From NCBI RefSeq assembly GCF_016919165.1, contig NZ_JAFFPS010000048.1:35030-99029 (forward strand): a stretch of DNA of 64,000 nucleotides, given 5' to 3'. This document shows, in pieces, positions 63,825-64,000 of the stretch. Source of the DNA: Leptospira chreensis. Its GTDB lineage: Bacteria; Spirochaetota; Leptospiria; Leptospirales; Leptospiraceae. Within the stretch, counting starts at the first letter, position 1. Each line of letters begins with the position of its first letter. Both the position numbers and the translations under genes were made by a program. The notes below the pieces were generated by a model that worked only from the letters and a program-made list of their open reading frames with translations, had not been told where the DNA came from and ran no database searches.

Positions 63825-64000
63825 CAAACATTGGTGTGGCTATGGGAGAAAGAGGGACAGATGTTGCTCGGGAAGCAGCCGACATTGTTTTGTTAGATGA
63901 CTCATTTTCTTCCATATTAGAATCCGTTCGTATCGGCAGACAAATTTTTGATAATTTAAAAAAAGCATTGGGTTATCTCATCGGAGTCCATATCCCCATC
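63748..64000. repeat. Perfect long inverted repeat with 99-bp spacer
   Basis: 63748-63824 and 63924-64000 are exact reverse complements (77 bases, cut by the window end), separated by 63825-63923. Both arms code for the same ATPase segment (from VRIGRQIFDNLKK on), in opposite directions. The identity includes synonymous positions. Confidence 0.95.
63824..64000 (+). pseudogene. P-type ATPase fragment, hinge region onward (plus strand)
   Basis: From the spacer into the right arm the plus strand reads ANIGVAMGERGTDVAREA, then ADIVLLDDSFSSILESV and RIGRQIFDNLKKALGYLIG, the hinge and first following helix of a P-type ATPase. It has no N-terminal half: the sequence to its left is the minus-strand fragment. 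Runs off the window. Confidence 0.85.

Noticed and set aside
63748..64000. Phase-variable invertible element controlling an ATPase
   Set aside because: Neither orientation of the spacer joins to an N-terminal ATPase half in this window, so no complete gene can be made; kept only as an alternative in the fold-back finding.

Overview
The window looks like chromosome from a spirochaete of the genus Leptospira, probably a free-living (saprophytic) species. This is inferred from gene content and style, not from a marker gene. The DNA is moderately AT-rich. Many exported proteins carry spirochaete-type lipoboxes (…LQC, …LSC, …GC). There are many one- and two-component sensors and class III cyclases with 7TM-DISM sensory parts. 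The mixture of recA–xerC, amtB–glnK, pyrE, a DNA-repair cluster and an FtsX-type ABC system fits leptospiral chromosomes. No rRNA, tRNA, CRISPR array, IS element or prophage was seen.

Layout. 0-5 kb: an SbmA/YddA-type ABC protein with a ruined ATPase domain, coupled to a large GH94-like enzyme. 5-7 kb: amtB-glnK behind a clear sigma-54 promoter. 7-9.6 kb: a DNA-damage operon (CPD photolyase, ClpS-like adaptor, AlkD-like glycosylase) with overlapping genes. 9.6-16.4 kb: two adenylate cyclases flanking an RNA m5U methyltransferase, a SpoIID-like lipoprotein and an HDOD protein. 16.4-23.4 kb: a tightly coupled six-gene complex I/hydrogenase-4-like operon that has lost the NiFe ligands and all four N2-cluster ligands (an Ehr-type complex), preceded by a small exported protein. 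23.5-29 kb: a LolD/FtsX-type ABC pair, two conserved hypotheticals and pyrE. 29-37 kb: TetR regulator, dihaem cytochrome c peroxidase, sigma-54-driven PilZ protein, carbamoyltransferase, truncated globin, CitE-like lyase and an alginate-export-type porin. A family of GTAAGT/ACTTAC palindromes is sprinkled through this stretch. 37-43.5 kb: chemoreceptor, FecR lipoprotein, CLC channel and an ArsR-AHSA1 pair with a well-defined operator/promoter. 43.5-50 kb: acyltransferase, PAS histidine kinase, Lnt paralogue, TetR and a Xer recombinase. 50-63 kb: recA, a lipoprotein, aldo/keto reductase, clpB with a CIRCE-like element, a run of three sensory proteins (SpoIIE phosphatase, hybrid kinase, receiver-PAS-kinase) and a patatin.

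The last 250 bases are anomalous. The C-terminal part of a P-type cation ATPase on the minus strand meets, through a 99-bp spacer, a perfect inverted copy of itself on the plus strand. Neither copy has its N-terminal half. A fold-back (assembly or genomic) is the simplest reading.

The most interesting biology is the metal-ligand-free Hyf/Nuo-like membrane complex. Next come the dispersed palindrome family with one member abutting a sigma-54 promoter, the dead-ATPase SbmA-like transporter, and an orphan terminator in a gene-free gap that suggests an unannotated small RNA.
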